DNA of 64,000 nt, from the NCBI RefSeq assembly GCF_003814875.1, contig NZ_RKQF01000001.1, forward strand, positions 5,146,001 to 5,210,000. The letters run 5' to 3'. Each line of letters begins with the position of its first letter. Position 1 is the stretch's first letter. The DNA is from Streptomyces sp. Ag109_O5-1. Its GTDB lineage: Bacteria > Actinomycetota > Actinomycetes > Streptomycetales > Streptomycetaceae. The translations under genes were made by a program, and so were the position numbers. A model generated the notes under the pieces. That model was not told the origin of the DNA. It worked only from the letters and a program-made list of their open reading frames with translations, and searched no databases. Shown here one piece after another: positions 54,816-63,567 of this stretch.

Positions 54816-55675
54816 TGCTGGCGACCTGCCATCTTCTCTAGCCGGGCGATCCGGTCCGCCATGGGCGGGTGCGTAGAGAACATCTTGGACAGTCCCTGGC
54901 CCGGGCGGAAGGGGTTCGCGATCATCATGTGGCTCGCGGTCTCGATCCGGGGCTCGGGCGGCAGCGGGAGCTGCTTGGTGCCGACGTCCAGCTTGCGCAG
55001 GGCGCCGGCGAGAGCGAGGGGGTCGCCCGTGAGCTGGGCACCGGAGGCGTCCGCCTCGTACTCCCGGGAACGGCTGATGGCCAGCTGGATGACGGTGGCG
55101 GCGAGCGGCCCCAGGATCATGACGAGCAGCAGACCGAGGAAACCGGGGCCGTCGTCGTCATCCGAACGGCCGACCGGGATCAGCCACGCGAAGTTGACCA
55201 GGAACATGATCACCGAGGCGAGTGCGCCGGCGACCGACGAGATGAGGATGTCGCGGTTGTAGACGTGGCTGAGCTCGTGGCCGATGACGCCGCGCAGCTC
55301 CCGCTCGTCCAGGATGCGCAGGATGCCCTCCGTGCAGCACACGGCGGCGTTGCGCGGATTACGGCCGGTCGCGAAGGCGTTCGGTGCCTCCGTCGGCGAG
55401 ATGTACAGGCGGGGCATGGGCTGGCGGGCCTGGGTGGAGAGCTCGCGGACCATCCGGTACAGGGCCGGGGCCTCGAACTCGCTCACCGGGCGCGCGCGCA
55501 TCGCGCGTAGCGCCAGTTTGTCGCTGTTCCAGTACGCGTACGCGTTCGTGCCGAGGGCGACGAGGACCGCGACGATCAGACCCGTCCGGCCGAAGAAGCT
55601 GCCGATGACGATGATGAGTGCCGACAGTCCCCCGAGGAGAACTGCGGTCCTGAGCCCGTTGTGCCGGCGGTGCAC
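54812..55675 (-). CDS. htpX: Membrane zinc metalloprotease HtpX
   Basis: A 287-residue M48 protease: two N-terminal membrane helices, the zinc motif HELSHVYNRD (HExxH), two further hydrophobic segments (near 145-165 and 185-205) and the third ligand in SREYEADASGAQL. It degrades misfolded membrane proteins. All metal ligands are present. It is the first gene of a two-gene unit with the YccF protein. Confidence 0.95.
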   Translation of the reverse strand: MHRRHNGLRTAVLLGGLSALIIVIGSFFGRTGLIVAVLVALGTNAYAYWNSDKLALRAMRARPVSEFEAPALYRMVRELSTQARQPMPRLYISPTEAPNAFATGRNPRNAAVCCTEGILRILDERELRGVIGHELSHVYNRDILISSVAGALASVIMFLVNFAWLIPVGRSDDDDGPGFLGLLLVMILGPLAATVIQLAISRSREYEADASGAQLTGDPLALAGALRKLDVGTKQLPLPPEPRIETASHMMIANPFRPGQGLSKMFSTHPPMADRIARLEKMAGRQQ

Positions 55676-55866
55676 GGTACGCCCTCCAAGTCGTGCGGCA
55701 GGGGAACCCTTTGCCTGCGGTGCTGCCTTCCGATCTGCGATGCCACCGGTGTCGTTGTGTCACGTCCAGTGGACCCTCCCGCAGTGGTCAACGCCAGGCG
55801 GCGGTCACTAGTTCCCTTGTGCCCGCTGTGCACCGCATGGGCCGTCCGGGTGAGGACGGCAGCAGG

Positions 55867-55890
55867 CGCGCGTGAACGGCTTCATGCGCG
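55867..55890. terminator. Hairpin downstream of nuoN
   Basis: CGCGCGTGAA and TTCATGCGCG pair over 10 bp (one G-T wobble) around a 4-nt loop, 11 nt after the nuoN stop on the minus strand. Probable terminator of the nuo operon. The 226-nt gap between htpX and nuoN holds nothing else I can identify, apart from the htpX promoter region. Confidence 0.65.
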
Positions 55891-55901
55891 CGTGCGGGGC
55901 G

Positions 55902-57425
55902 TCAGAACAGCCCCGTGGCGGCGAAGCGGAGCACCAGTTGCGGAGCTCCGGAGAGGACGACGCCGAGGACGCCGGTGAGGGCGAGCGCGGCCGTGAGAGG
56001 GGCCGGGAGGCGGTGCTCGGCGGGCTCGCCCTCGGGGGCGCGGAACAGCAGGGCCGTCCACTGGAGGTAGTAGAAGAGGGCGATCACGACGTTGACGGCC
56101 ATGACCACCGCCAGCCAGCCGAGGCCCGCGTCGACGGCCGCCGAGAAGACGGTGACCTTCGCGAAGAGACCGATGATGCCCGGGGGAAGTCCGGCCAGGC
56201 ACAGCAGGAAGAACGCCAGGAGCAGGGCGGTCAGCGGGTTCCTGGCGTACAGGCCGCGGTAGTCGGAGATGCGGTTGAGTTCCTTCGTACGGCCGACCAG
56301 GGCGGCCACCGCGAACGCGCCCAGGTTCACGGCCGCGTACATGAGGGCGTAGGCGACGGTGGAGCCGATCGCCTTCTGGGCGTCCTTGGCGTATCCGGCG
56401 GCGGCGATCGGCACCAGCAGGTAGCCGGCCTGTCCCACCGACGACCAGGCGAGCAGTCGTACCGCGCTGTACGCGCGCGTGGCCTGCTGGCGCAGGGCGG
56501 CGACGTTGCCGACGGTCATGGTGAGGGCGGCCAGGGCGGCGAGCGCGGGGCCCCAGACGTCGGCGTACGACGGGAAGGCGACGACGGTGACCAGGATCAG
56601 GCCGGAGAAGCCGACGGCCTTGCCGACGACCGACAGGTAGGCGGCGATGGGGAGCGGGGCGCCGACGTAGGTGTCGGGCACCCAGAAGTGGAAGGGGACG
56701 GCGGCGGTCTTGAACGCGAAACCGACGAGGGTGAGGACGACGCCCGTCTGGGCGAGCGTGTGCAGCTGGTCGTCGACGTGCTGGATGCGGTCGGCGACCT
56801 GGGTGAGGTAGAGGCTGCCGGTGGTGGCGTACACGAAGCTGATGCCCAGGAGGCTGACGGCGGTCGCGGTCACCGAGGACAGGAAGAACTTCAGTGCGGC
56901 TTCGGAGGACTTCGCGTCTCCGTGCCGGATGCCGACAAGGGCGAAGGCGGGCAGGGAGGCGACCTCCAGGGCGACGATCAGGGTGGCGAGGTCGCGGGAG
57001 GCGGGCAGCAGTGCGGCGCCGGCGGCCGAGGACAGCAGCAGGAACCAGAACTCGCCCTGGGGGTAGCGGCGGTTGTCGTCCTTCAGGGTGGTGACGGACA
57101 GCAGGGCCGCGAGCAGGGCGCCGCCGAGGACGAGGAACTGCACGACCAGGGTGAACCGGTCGGCCGTGTAGCTGCACGCACGCGTGGAGCCGTTCAGGCA
57201 GAAGGTGCTGCGGTCGTGGTCCAGGAGCGGCAGCAGCAGGGCGGCGGCCGCGGCGAGCCCGGCGATGGAGACCCAGCCGAGGAGCGGCTTCCTGGCCTCG
57301 GGCACGAAGAGGTCGGCGACCAGGACGGCGAGTGCGACGACCGCGGTGAGGGTGGGTGGCGCGATCGCGAGCCAGTCGACGGACTGGACGAGGTTCGCGG
57401 CCAGTGGCTGGGCCAGGGCGCTCAT
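55902..57425 (-). CDS. nuoN: NADH-quinone oxidoreductase subunit N
   Basis: A 507-residue antiporter-like membrane subunit of complex I, with about 14 helices; conserved charged positions include EVASLPAFALVG, GFAFKTAAVPFHFWVPDTY and LLAWSSVGQAGYLL. It forms one of the proton-pumping channels. The ATG overlaps the nuoM stop (ATGA). Last gene of the operon. Confidence 0.97.
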   Translation of the reverse strand: MSALAQPLAANLVQSVDWLAIAPPTLTAVVALAVLVADLFVPEARKPLLGWVSIAGLAAAAALLLPLLDHDRSTFCLNGSTRACSYTADRFTLVVQFLVLGGALLAALLSVTTLKDDNRRYPQGEFWFLLLSSAAGAALLPASRDLATLIVALEVASLPAFALVGIRHGDAKSSEAALKFFLSSVTATAVSLLGISFVYATTGSLYLTQVADRIQHVDDQLHTLAQTGVVLTLVGFAFKTAAVPFHFWVPDTYVGAPLPIAAYLSVVGKAVGFSGLILVTVVAFPSYADVWGPALAALAALTMTVGNVAALRQQATRAYSAVRLLAWSSVGQAGYLLVPIAAAGYAKDAQKAIGSTVAYALMYAAVNLGAFAVAALVGRTKELNRISDYRGLYARNPLTALLLAFFLLCLAGLPPGIIGLFAKVTVFSAAVDAGLGWLAVVMAVNVVIALFYYLQWTALLFRAPEGEPAEHRLPAPLTAALALTGVLGVVLSGAPQLVLRFAATGLF

Positions 57426-58996
57426 CGGGTGCCTCCTGCGAGGAGCTGCTGGACGGCCGGGTCGGTCAGGCCGAGCAGGGCCCTGGGCCACAGTCCGGCG
57501 ACGACGGTGAGGACGACGAGCGGGGTCCAGGCCGCGTACTCGTACGTGCGGACGTCGGCGAGCTTCGGCAGGTCCTTCGGTACGTCGCCCATGCAGACGC
57601 GGCGGACCACGGCCAGCATGTACGCGGCCGTCAGCAGGGTGCCGAAGGCGGCGATCGCCATGAAGGTCAGGAAGGCCGGGCGGCTGAGGCCGGCAGCGGG
57701 CTTGAACGCACCGAACAGGGCCAGCATCTCGCCCCAGAACCCGGCGAGTCCGGGCAGTCCGAGGGAGGCCACGGCGGCGAACGCGAGCAGGCCGCCCAGA
57801 CGGGGCGCCTTGCCGTAGAGCGCGGCGCCGGCCCCCTCCGCCAGGGTGTCGAGGTCGGTGGTGCCGGTGCGGTCCTTGAGGCCGCCGACCAGGAAGAACA
57901 GCAGGCCGGTGATGAGGCCGTGGGCGATGTTGGCGAACAGGGCTCCGTTGACTCCGGTCGGGGTCATGGTGGCGATGCCGAGCAGGACGAAGCCCATGTG
58001 GCCGACGGAGGAGTAGGCGATCAGCCGTTTGAGGTCGCCCTTCGCACCCCGCTTGGCGAGGTTCAGGCAGGCCAGGGACCCGTAGATGATCCCGACGACG
58101 GCGAAGGCGGCGAGGTACGGCGCGAAGGTACGGAAGCCGTCCGGCGCGACGGGCAGCAGGATCCGGACGAACCCGTATGTGCCCATCTTCAGCAGGACGC
58201 CGGCAAGCAGCACCGAACCGACGGTCGGCGCGGAGGTGTGGGCGTCCGGCAGCCAGCTGTGCAGGGGCCACATCGGGGTCTTGACCGCGAGCCCGATCCC
58301 GATCGCCAGAACGGCGATGACCTGCACGGATGTGGTCAGTGACCGGCCGTTGTCAGTGGCGAGTGCGACCATGTCGAACGTGCCCGCCTTGATTCCGATC
58401 AGGAGCAGGCCGAGCAGCATGACGACGGACCCGAGCAGCGTGAAGAGGATGAACTTCCAGGCGGCCTGAGTCCGTCCCGCGCCGCCCCAGCGGGCGATGA
58501 GGAAGTACATCGGGATGAGCACCATCTCGAACGCGAGGAAGAACAGCAGCAGGTCGAGGACGGCGAAGCTCGCGAGGGTGCCGGACTCCAGGACGAGCAG
58601 CAGTGCGACGAAGGCCTTCGGGGACGGGCCCGCAGGCATGTTGAAGTACGAGTAGAGCGCGCAGAGGAAGGTCAGCAGCGCGGTCAGGACCACCAGGGGA
58701 AGGGAGATGCCATCGATGCCGAGGTGGATGCGCACGTCGAGTGCGGGGATCCAGCTGATGTCGGTCGTGGCCTGCATCCTGGACGGATGGCCGCGGTCGA
58801 AGCCGAGTGCGAGGACGATCGCGGCGAGGAGGATCGCGCCGGTCACGGTCACACCGTGGCGGAGCACGGCCTGCTCGGGCGACTTCCCCTTCAGCCCGGG
58901 CGGGGCGGGGAGCAGGGCGGCGACGGCGCCGAGGAGCGGGCCGACGACGATCAATGCAAGAAGGAACTGCATCACGGACTCGCTGATATCGATCAC
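57422..58996 (-). CDS. nuoM: NADH-quinone oxidoreductase subunit M
   Basis: A 524-residue antiporter-like subunit (FFLAFEMVLIPMYFLI, AVKTPMWPLHSWLPDAHTSAPT, RLIAYSSVGHMGFV). It is part of the membrane arm and pumps protons. The GTG at 58996 is 6 nt after the nuoL stop; an ATG at 58972 is an alternative start. Confidence 0.97.
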   Translation of the reverse strand: MIDISESVMQFLLALIVVGPLLGAVAALLPAPPGLKGKSPEQAVLRHGVTVTGAILLAAIVLALGFDRGHPSRMQATTDISWIPALDVRIHLGIDGISLPLVVLTALLTFLCALYSYFNMPAGPSPKAFVALLLVLESGTLASFAVLDLLLFFLAFEMVLIPMYFLIARWGGAGRTQAAWKFILFTLLGSVVMLLGLLLIGIKAGTFDMVALATDNGRSLTTSVQVIAVLAIGIGLAVKTPMWPLHSWLPDAHTSAPTVGSVLLAGVLLKMGTYGFVRILLPVAPDGFRTFAPYLAAFAVVGIIYGSLACLNLAKRGAKGDLKRLIAYSSVGHMGFVLLGIATMTPTGVNGALFANIAHGLITGLLFFLVGGLKDRTGTTDLDTLAEGAGAALYGKAPRLGGLLAFAAVASLGLPGLAGFWGEMLALFGAFKPAAGLSRPAFLTFMAIAAFGTLLTAAYMLAVVRRVCMGDVPKDLPKLADVRTYEYAAWTPLVVLTVVAGLWPRALLGLTDPAVQQLLAGGTR

Positions 58997-59002
58997 GCCT
59001 GC

Positions 59003-60997
59003 TCACGCTCCCGTGGCGACGAGGAGGACGGCGACCGCCAGGACGACGGTGCCGGCGAGCAGCGCGCTCACATAGGTCTGGACGTTGCCGGTCTGGGCAC
59101 GCCGTACAGCGGCGCCGAGCAGTCGGGGCAGAGCACCCGCCCCGCGTACGTAGGTTTCGACGACCTCGCGGTCGAGGAACTGCACGAGGCTCGCCGCGGC
59201 CAGGACGGGACGGACGAGCAGCACGTCATACACGGCATCCAGGTGGAAGCCTTCCGCGGCGTGCCGGTGCAGCGGGCCGAGCAGCAGCCGGCCGGGGTCC
59301 GCCGGGTCGGGCGCGTAGGCCACATCGCCGAAGGCGGGCTCATGGGCGGCGATGGCCTCGGCCTCGACGAGTCCGGCGTCGCCTTCCGGGTGGGCGGCTA
59401 CTGTGCCCAGCGGGACACGGGCGGCCAGTGACCGGGTGCGCTGCCAGGCGCCGTAGGTGACGAGTCCGCCGACCAGCGCGAGGCCGGTGGAGAGGACCGA
59501 CGTGGTGAGGGTCGGGGCGAGTGCGCGGCCGTCGAACCAGTCGGGCAGCAAGCGGTAGGCGAGCCCGCCGAAGGCGAGGGACGGGACGGCCAGGACCCAC
59601 AGCACCACGGTCATGGACAGCGGCTGCCGCCCGTGGTCCGCGGCCTGGGTACCGCGGCCCCGGAAGGCGAGCAGCCACAGCCGGGTCGCGTAGGCGGCGG
59701 TGAGCAGCGCAGTGACCAGGCCCGCGACGAGGACGATCCAGCCGGCGCTGCCGGGGGCGTGCTCGGTGTGGCCGGTGGCGACGTGCTCGGCGGCGCCGAG
59801 TACGGATTCCTTGGAGAAGAAGCCGCTGAAGGGAGGGATCGCGGCGAGGGCGAGGAGCGCCACGGTCATCGTCCAGTAGGCGTCTGGGACTCGGTCGCGC
59901 AGGCCCGAGGTGCGGGACATGACGGCCAGCGAGTTGGTGCCGGCGGCGTGGATGACCACGCCGGCCGCGAGGAACAGCAGCGCCTTGAAGGCGCCGTGCG
60001 ACAGGAGGTGGAAGACGGCGGCACCGCGGTCGCCGACGGCGAGGGCGCCGGTCATGTAGCCGAGCTGGCCGATCGTCGAATAGGCGAGGACCCGCTTGAT
60101 GTCGTCCTGGGCGAGCGCTGCAAGGGCCGAGCCGACCATCGTCACGGCGCCCATGACGGCGAGGACGACCATCACGCAGGCACTGGCCTCGAAGACCGGA
60201 AGGAGACGGGCGACGAAGTAGACACCGGCGGCGACCATCGTCGCGGCGTGGATCAGCGCGGAGACCGGGGTCGGGCCGGCCATCGCGTCGGGGAGCCAGG
60301 TGTGCAGCGGGAACTGCGCCGACTTGCCCGCCACGCCGCACAGGAGCAGCAGGCCGACCAGGGTCGGGTGGTGCAGTCCGCCGTTCGCGACGGTCCCGAG
60401 GACCGTGGTGATGCGGAACGACCCGGCGTCGGTGGCCAGTGCGAACAGGCCGATCAGGAATGGCACGTCGCCGAGCTTGGTGACCAGGAAGGCCTTGATG
60501 GAGGCGGCGCGCGCCTCGGGGGTCTCCCAGTAGTGACCGACCAGGAAGTACGAGCAGATACCCATGACTTCCCAGCCGACCAGCAGCACGATCAGGTCGC
60601 CGGAGTAGACGACCAGCAGCATCGCGGAGGTGAAGAGGGAGACGAGGGCGGCGTACGAGGGGTAGCGCGGGTCGTCGCGCAGGTAGCCGGTCGAGTAGAT
60701 CTGCACGCAGGTGGCGACGAATGCGACCAGGACGGCGACGAGGGCGGCGAAGCCGTCGATGTCCAGGGCGAGTTCGATCGGGACCGAGCCGGTCGGGGTG
60801 AGCTCGGTGTGCGTCTGGACGGCCCGGCCGCCGCCCTGGTCGACGGCGACCGCGATGGCCAGCGCCAGCGCGGCGAGGGTCGGCAGGACCGCGAGCGGGC
60901 GGACGAACCCGGGCGCGGTACGCCCGAGGAGCAGACCGGCCGTGGCTGCCAGAAAGGGCAGCAGGGGGACGAGGACGGCGAGGGTGGTCGTGGTCAC
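59003..60997 (-). CDS. nuoL: NADH-quinone oxidoreductase subunit L
   Basis: A 664-residue subunit with the largest antiporter-like domain of complex I and the long lateral helix near the C-terminus. Visible motifs are GWEVMGICSYFLVGHYW, SAQFPLHTWLPDAMAGPTPVSALIHAATMV and VLAYSTIGQLGYM. The start overlaps the nuoK stop by 4 nt. Confidence 0.97.
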   Translation of the reverse strand: MTTTTLAVLVPLLPFLAATAGLLLGRTAPGFVRPLAVLPTLAALALAIAVAVDQGGGRAVQTHTELTPTGSVPIELALDIDGFAALVAVLVAFVATCVQIYSTGYLRDDPRYPSYAALVSLFTSAMLLVVYSGDLIVLLVGWEVMGICSYFLVGHYWETPEARAASIKAFLVTKLGDVPFLIGLFALATDAGSFRITTVLGTVANGGLHHPTLVGLLLLCGVAGKSAQFPLHTWLPDAMAGPTPVSALIHAATMVAAGVYFVARLLPVFEASACVMVVLAVMGAVTMVGSALAALAQDDIKRVLAYSTIGQLGYMTGALAVGDRGAAVFHLLSHGAFKALLFLAAGVVIHAAGTNSLAVMSRTSGLRDRVPDAYWTMTVALLALAAIPPFSGFFSKESVLGAAEHVATGHTEHAPGSAGWIVLVAGLVTALLTAAYATRLWLLAFRGRGTQAADHGRQPLSMTVVLWVLAVPSLAFGGLAYRLLPDWFDGRALAPTLTTSVLSTGLALVGGLVTYGAWQRTRSLAARVPLGTVAAHPEGDAGLVEAEAIAAHEPAFGDVAYAPDPADPGRLLLGPLHRHAAEGFHLDAVYDVLLVRPVLAAASLVQFLDREVVETYVRGAGALPRLLGAAVRRAQTGNVQTYVSALLAGTVVLAVAVLLVATGA

Positions 60998-61371
60998 GCG
61001 GTGGCCTCAGCCTTCTCGCCGGCCGTCCCGTCCGTGGGCGTGCCGCTCTGGTGGCCCTCGGCGGTGTCGCGGAGCCGGTCGATGTCGGAAGTTCCGCGGT
61101 TGCGGTAGACGGCGAGGACGATCGCCAGGCCGATGCCGATCTCGGCGGCGGCGATGGCGATGGTGAACAGGGTCAGCGCCTGTCCGGAGTGCAGGGTGTC
61201 CCGGGCGGTCTTGCTCAGCCACACGTCGAAGGCGACGAGATTGAGGTTGACGGCGTTGAGCATCAGCTCGACCGACATCAGGACCAGGATCGCGTTGCGG
61301 CGGGCGAGGACGCCGTACAGGCCGGTGCAGAAGAGAAGGGCGGAGAGGACGGCGGGATAGGCGAGGTGCAT
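60994..61371 (-). CDS. nuoK: NADH-quinone oxidoreductase subunit K
   Basis: A 125-residue three-helix subunit with the conserved Glu residues in LMSVELMLNAVNLNLVAF and AAAEIGIGLAIVL, needed for proton transfer. The C-terminus has an extra hydrophilic tail of about 25 residues beyond E. coli NuoK. The ATG shares one base with the nuoJ stop (TGATG). Confidence 0.97.
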   Translation of the reverse strand: MHLAYPAVLSALLFCTGLYGVLARRNAILVLMSVELMLNAVNLNLVAFDVWLSKTARDTLHSGQALTLFTIAIAAAEIGIGLAIVLAVYRNRGTSDIDRLRDTAEGHQSGTPTDGTAGEKAEATA

Positions 61372-62012
61372 CAGCGGGCGCCCTCCTGCTCGATCGGGTA
61401 AATCCCGGAATCCGTGACCGGAGGGGAACTCTGCGTGACGGCCCGCCCGTTCACAGGGGGCGGGGACGGATCCGCCTTCGCCTTCCGGGACAGGACGATC
61501 GCCCCGACCAGGGCCGCGAGAAGGAGGACGGAGAGGGCCTCGAAGGGCAGGACCCAGTTCTGGAAAAGGCTCGCGCCGGTGACCTTCGTCGAGCCGGCGG
61601 CGGCGCCGCCCAAGTCGATCCAGGTGGTGCGGAAGGCGTCCACGACCACCCAGACCAGGGCGGCGGCCGCAGCCACGGCGACGGCCAGCGCGGCCCAGCG
61701 GTTCCCGGAGTCGGCGTCCGGGGAGCGGCCGATCGGGGCCTTGGTGAGCATCAGACCGAAGAGAAGGAGGACGACGACGGAACCCACATAGATGAGGACC
61801 TGCACCCAGGCGATGAACTCGGCGGTGAGCAGCAGGTATTCGACGGCGAGGCCGCCGAGGGCGACCACCAGCCACAGGGCGGCGTGCACCAGCTGACGGG
61901 TGGTGACCGTGACCAGCGCGGCCCCGAAGGTGACCAGACCGACGAGGAGAAAGGCGATCTCCACACCGGTCGGCGACAGGAAGCCGTGCGGCGCTTGGGC
62001 GAGGGGGCTCAC
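61371..62012 (-). CDS. nuoJ: NADH-quinone oxidoreductase subunit J
   Basis: A 213-residue five-helix subunit (HAALWLVVALGGLAVEYLLL, WVQVLIYVGSVVVLLLFGLML) with a cytoplasmic C-terminal tail of about 40 residues. GTG start at 62012 overlaps the nuoI stop (GTGA). Confidence 0.96.
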   Translation of the reverse strand: MSPLAQAPHGFLSPTGVEIAFLLVGLVTFGAALVTVTTRQLVHAALWLVVALGGLAVEYLLLTAEFIAWVQVLIYVGSVVVLLLFGLMLTKAPIGRSPDADSGNRWAALAVAVAAAAALVWVVVDAFRTTWIDLGGAAAGSTKVTGASLFQNWVLPFEALSVLLLAALVGAIVLSRKAKADPSPPPVNGRAVTQSSPPVTDSGIYPIEQEGAR

Positions 62013-62599
62013 GACTCTCCCTCCCCCGGCTCTGCGCGGTCAGCGGCCGAATCGGTCTGCGCGGTCTGCTCGGCCTGCGCGGCGGCGAGCTTCTCCGCGG
62101 TCTTCCGGGCGGCGGCGATCTCCTTCGGTTCCTCCGCACCCGGGTCGAGAGCGGGCGGGGCCGGGACCGTCCACATCCACTCGCGGAGCTTGTCGCGCTC
62201 ATGGGTGAGTTCGCGGATGTCGGTCTCGGCGTACTCGAACTCCGGGGACCAGAACAGGGCGTCGAAAGGACACACCTCGATGCAGATACCGCAGTACATG
62301 CACAGGGAGAAGTCGATGGCGAAGCGGTCCAGGACGTTGCGACTGCGCTCGCGGCCCCCCGGGGCCGCCGCCGGGACGGTCTCCTTGTGGGAGTCGATGT
62401 AGATGCACCAGTCGGGGCACTCACGGGCGCAGAGCATGCAGACCGTGCAGTTCTCCTCGAACAGGCCGATCACACCCCGGGTGCGGGGCGGGAGTTCGGG
62501 AAGGGCGTCCGGGTACTGCTCGGTGACCGACTTCCGGGTCATCGTGCGCAGGGTGACGGCCAGGCCCTTGGCGAGGCCGGAGCCAGGGATGGGGGCCAC
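62009..62599 (-). CDS. nuoI: NADH-quinone oxidoreductase subunit I
   Basis: A 196-residue ferredoxin-like subunit with two complete [4Fe-4S] motifs, CTVCMLCARECP and CMYCGICIEVCP, which carry electrons (N6a/N6b) toward quinone. The C-terminal 50 residues are an Ala/Glu/Gln-rich tail. The GTG start shares a base with the nuoH stop codon (TAGTG). Confidence 0.97.
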   Translation of the reverse strand: MAPIPGSGLAKGLAVTLRTMTRKSVTEQYPDALPELPPRTRGVIGLFEENCTVCMLCARECPDWCIYIDSHKETVPAAAPGGRERSRNVLDRFAIDFSLCMYCGICIEVCPFDALFWSPEFEYAETDIRELTHERDKLREWMWTVPAPPALDPGAEEPKEIAAARKTAEKLAAAQAEQTAQTDSAADRAEPGEGES

Positions 62600-63567
62600 T
62601 AGGAGATCACCACCTTGACGATGCCGGTGAGGGCGATCTGGGCGAGAGAAAGGGGGACGAGGAGGGTCCAGGAGAACTTCTGCAGCTGGTCCTCACGCAG
62701 GCGGGGGTAGGTCACGCGGAGCCAGATCACGACGAAGGCGAGGATCGCCGTCTTCAGGAGGGTCCACACCCAGCCGAGGCCGTCGGCACCCCACGGACCG
62801 TGCCAGCCGCCCAGGAAGAGGACGGTGGTCAGGCCGCACAGGACGACGATCCCGGCGTACTCGGCGAGCAGGAACAGGGCGAACCGCAGACCGGTGTACT
62901 CGGTGTACGCCCCGAAGATGATCTCCGAGTCGGCGACGGGCATGTCGAACGGAGGCCGCTGGAGCTCCGCGAGGCCGGCGGTGAAGAAGACCAGACCGCC
63001 GGTGATCTGCCAGGGCAACCACCACCAGTGGAAGGCCGCGACGATGCCCGGCAGGGAGACCGTGCCGGCCGCCATCGCCACGGAGGCGGCGGCGAGCAGC
63101 ATCGGGAGTTCGTAGGAGAGGAGCTGAGCGGCGGTGCGCAGGCCGCCGAGAAGGGAGAACTTGTTGGCACTGGCCCAGCCGGCCATGAGCGAGCCGAGGA
63201 CGCCGACGCCCATCACGGCCAGCACGAAGAAGACACCCGCGTCCAGGACCTGGCCGACAGCGCCTTTGCCAGGCCCGACCGGGATGGCGAGCAGCACGAG
63301 CAGATACGGGAGGAGGGCCACCGCGGGAGCGAGCTGGAAGATACGGCGGTCCGCGCCCGCCGGGACCACATCCTCCTTCTGCGCGAACTTCACGCCGTCG
63401 GCGATGAGCTGGGCCCAGCCGTGGAAGCCACCGGCGTACATCGGGCCGAGGCGGCCCTGCATATGGGCCATCACCTTGTGCTCGGTCTGACCGACGATCA
63501 GGGGGAAGGTGAGGAAGACGACGAACACGACGAGGAGTCGCAGGGCGACGTCCAGAGCGTCGTTCAC
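62599..63567 (-). CDS. nuoH: NADH-quinone oxidoreductase subunit H
   Basis: A 322-residue eight-helix subunit that forms the quinone chamber (EHKVMAHMQGRLGPMYAGG, GWASANKFSLLGGLRTAAQLLSYE, ELQRPPFDMPVADSEIIFG, RVTYPRLREDQLQ). GTG start at 63567 overlaps the nuoG stop (GTGA). Confidence 0.97.
   Translation of the reverse strand: MNDALDVALRLLVVFVVFLTFPLIVGQTEHKVMAHMQGRLGPMYAGGFHGWAQLIADGVKFAQKEDVVPAGADRRIFQLAPAVALLPYLLVLLAIPVGPGKGAVGQVLDAGVFFVLAVMGVGVLGSLMAGWASANKFSLLGGLRTAAQLLSYELPMLLAAASVAMAAGTVSLPGIVAAFHWWWLPWQITGGLVFFTAGLAELQRPPFDMPVADSEIIFGAYTEYTGLRFALFLLAEYAGIVVLCGLTTVLFLGGWHGPWGADGLGWVWTLLKTAILAFVVIWLRVTYPRLREDQLQKFSWTLLVPLSLAQIALTGIVKVVIS

Noticed and set aside
39699..55890. Recurring CACGCGCGCGTG-like palindromes (near 39700, 44119, 44160, 48268, 55868)
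   Set aside because: Several lie in terminator stems and others are simple alternating GC runs expected in this genome, so I do not treat them as a specific motif.
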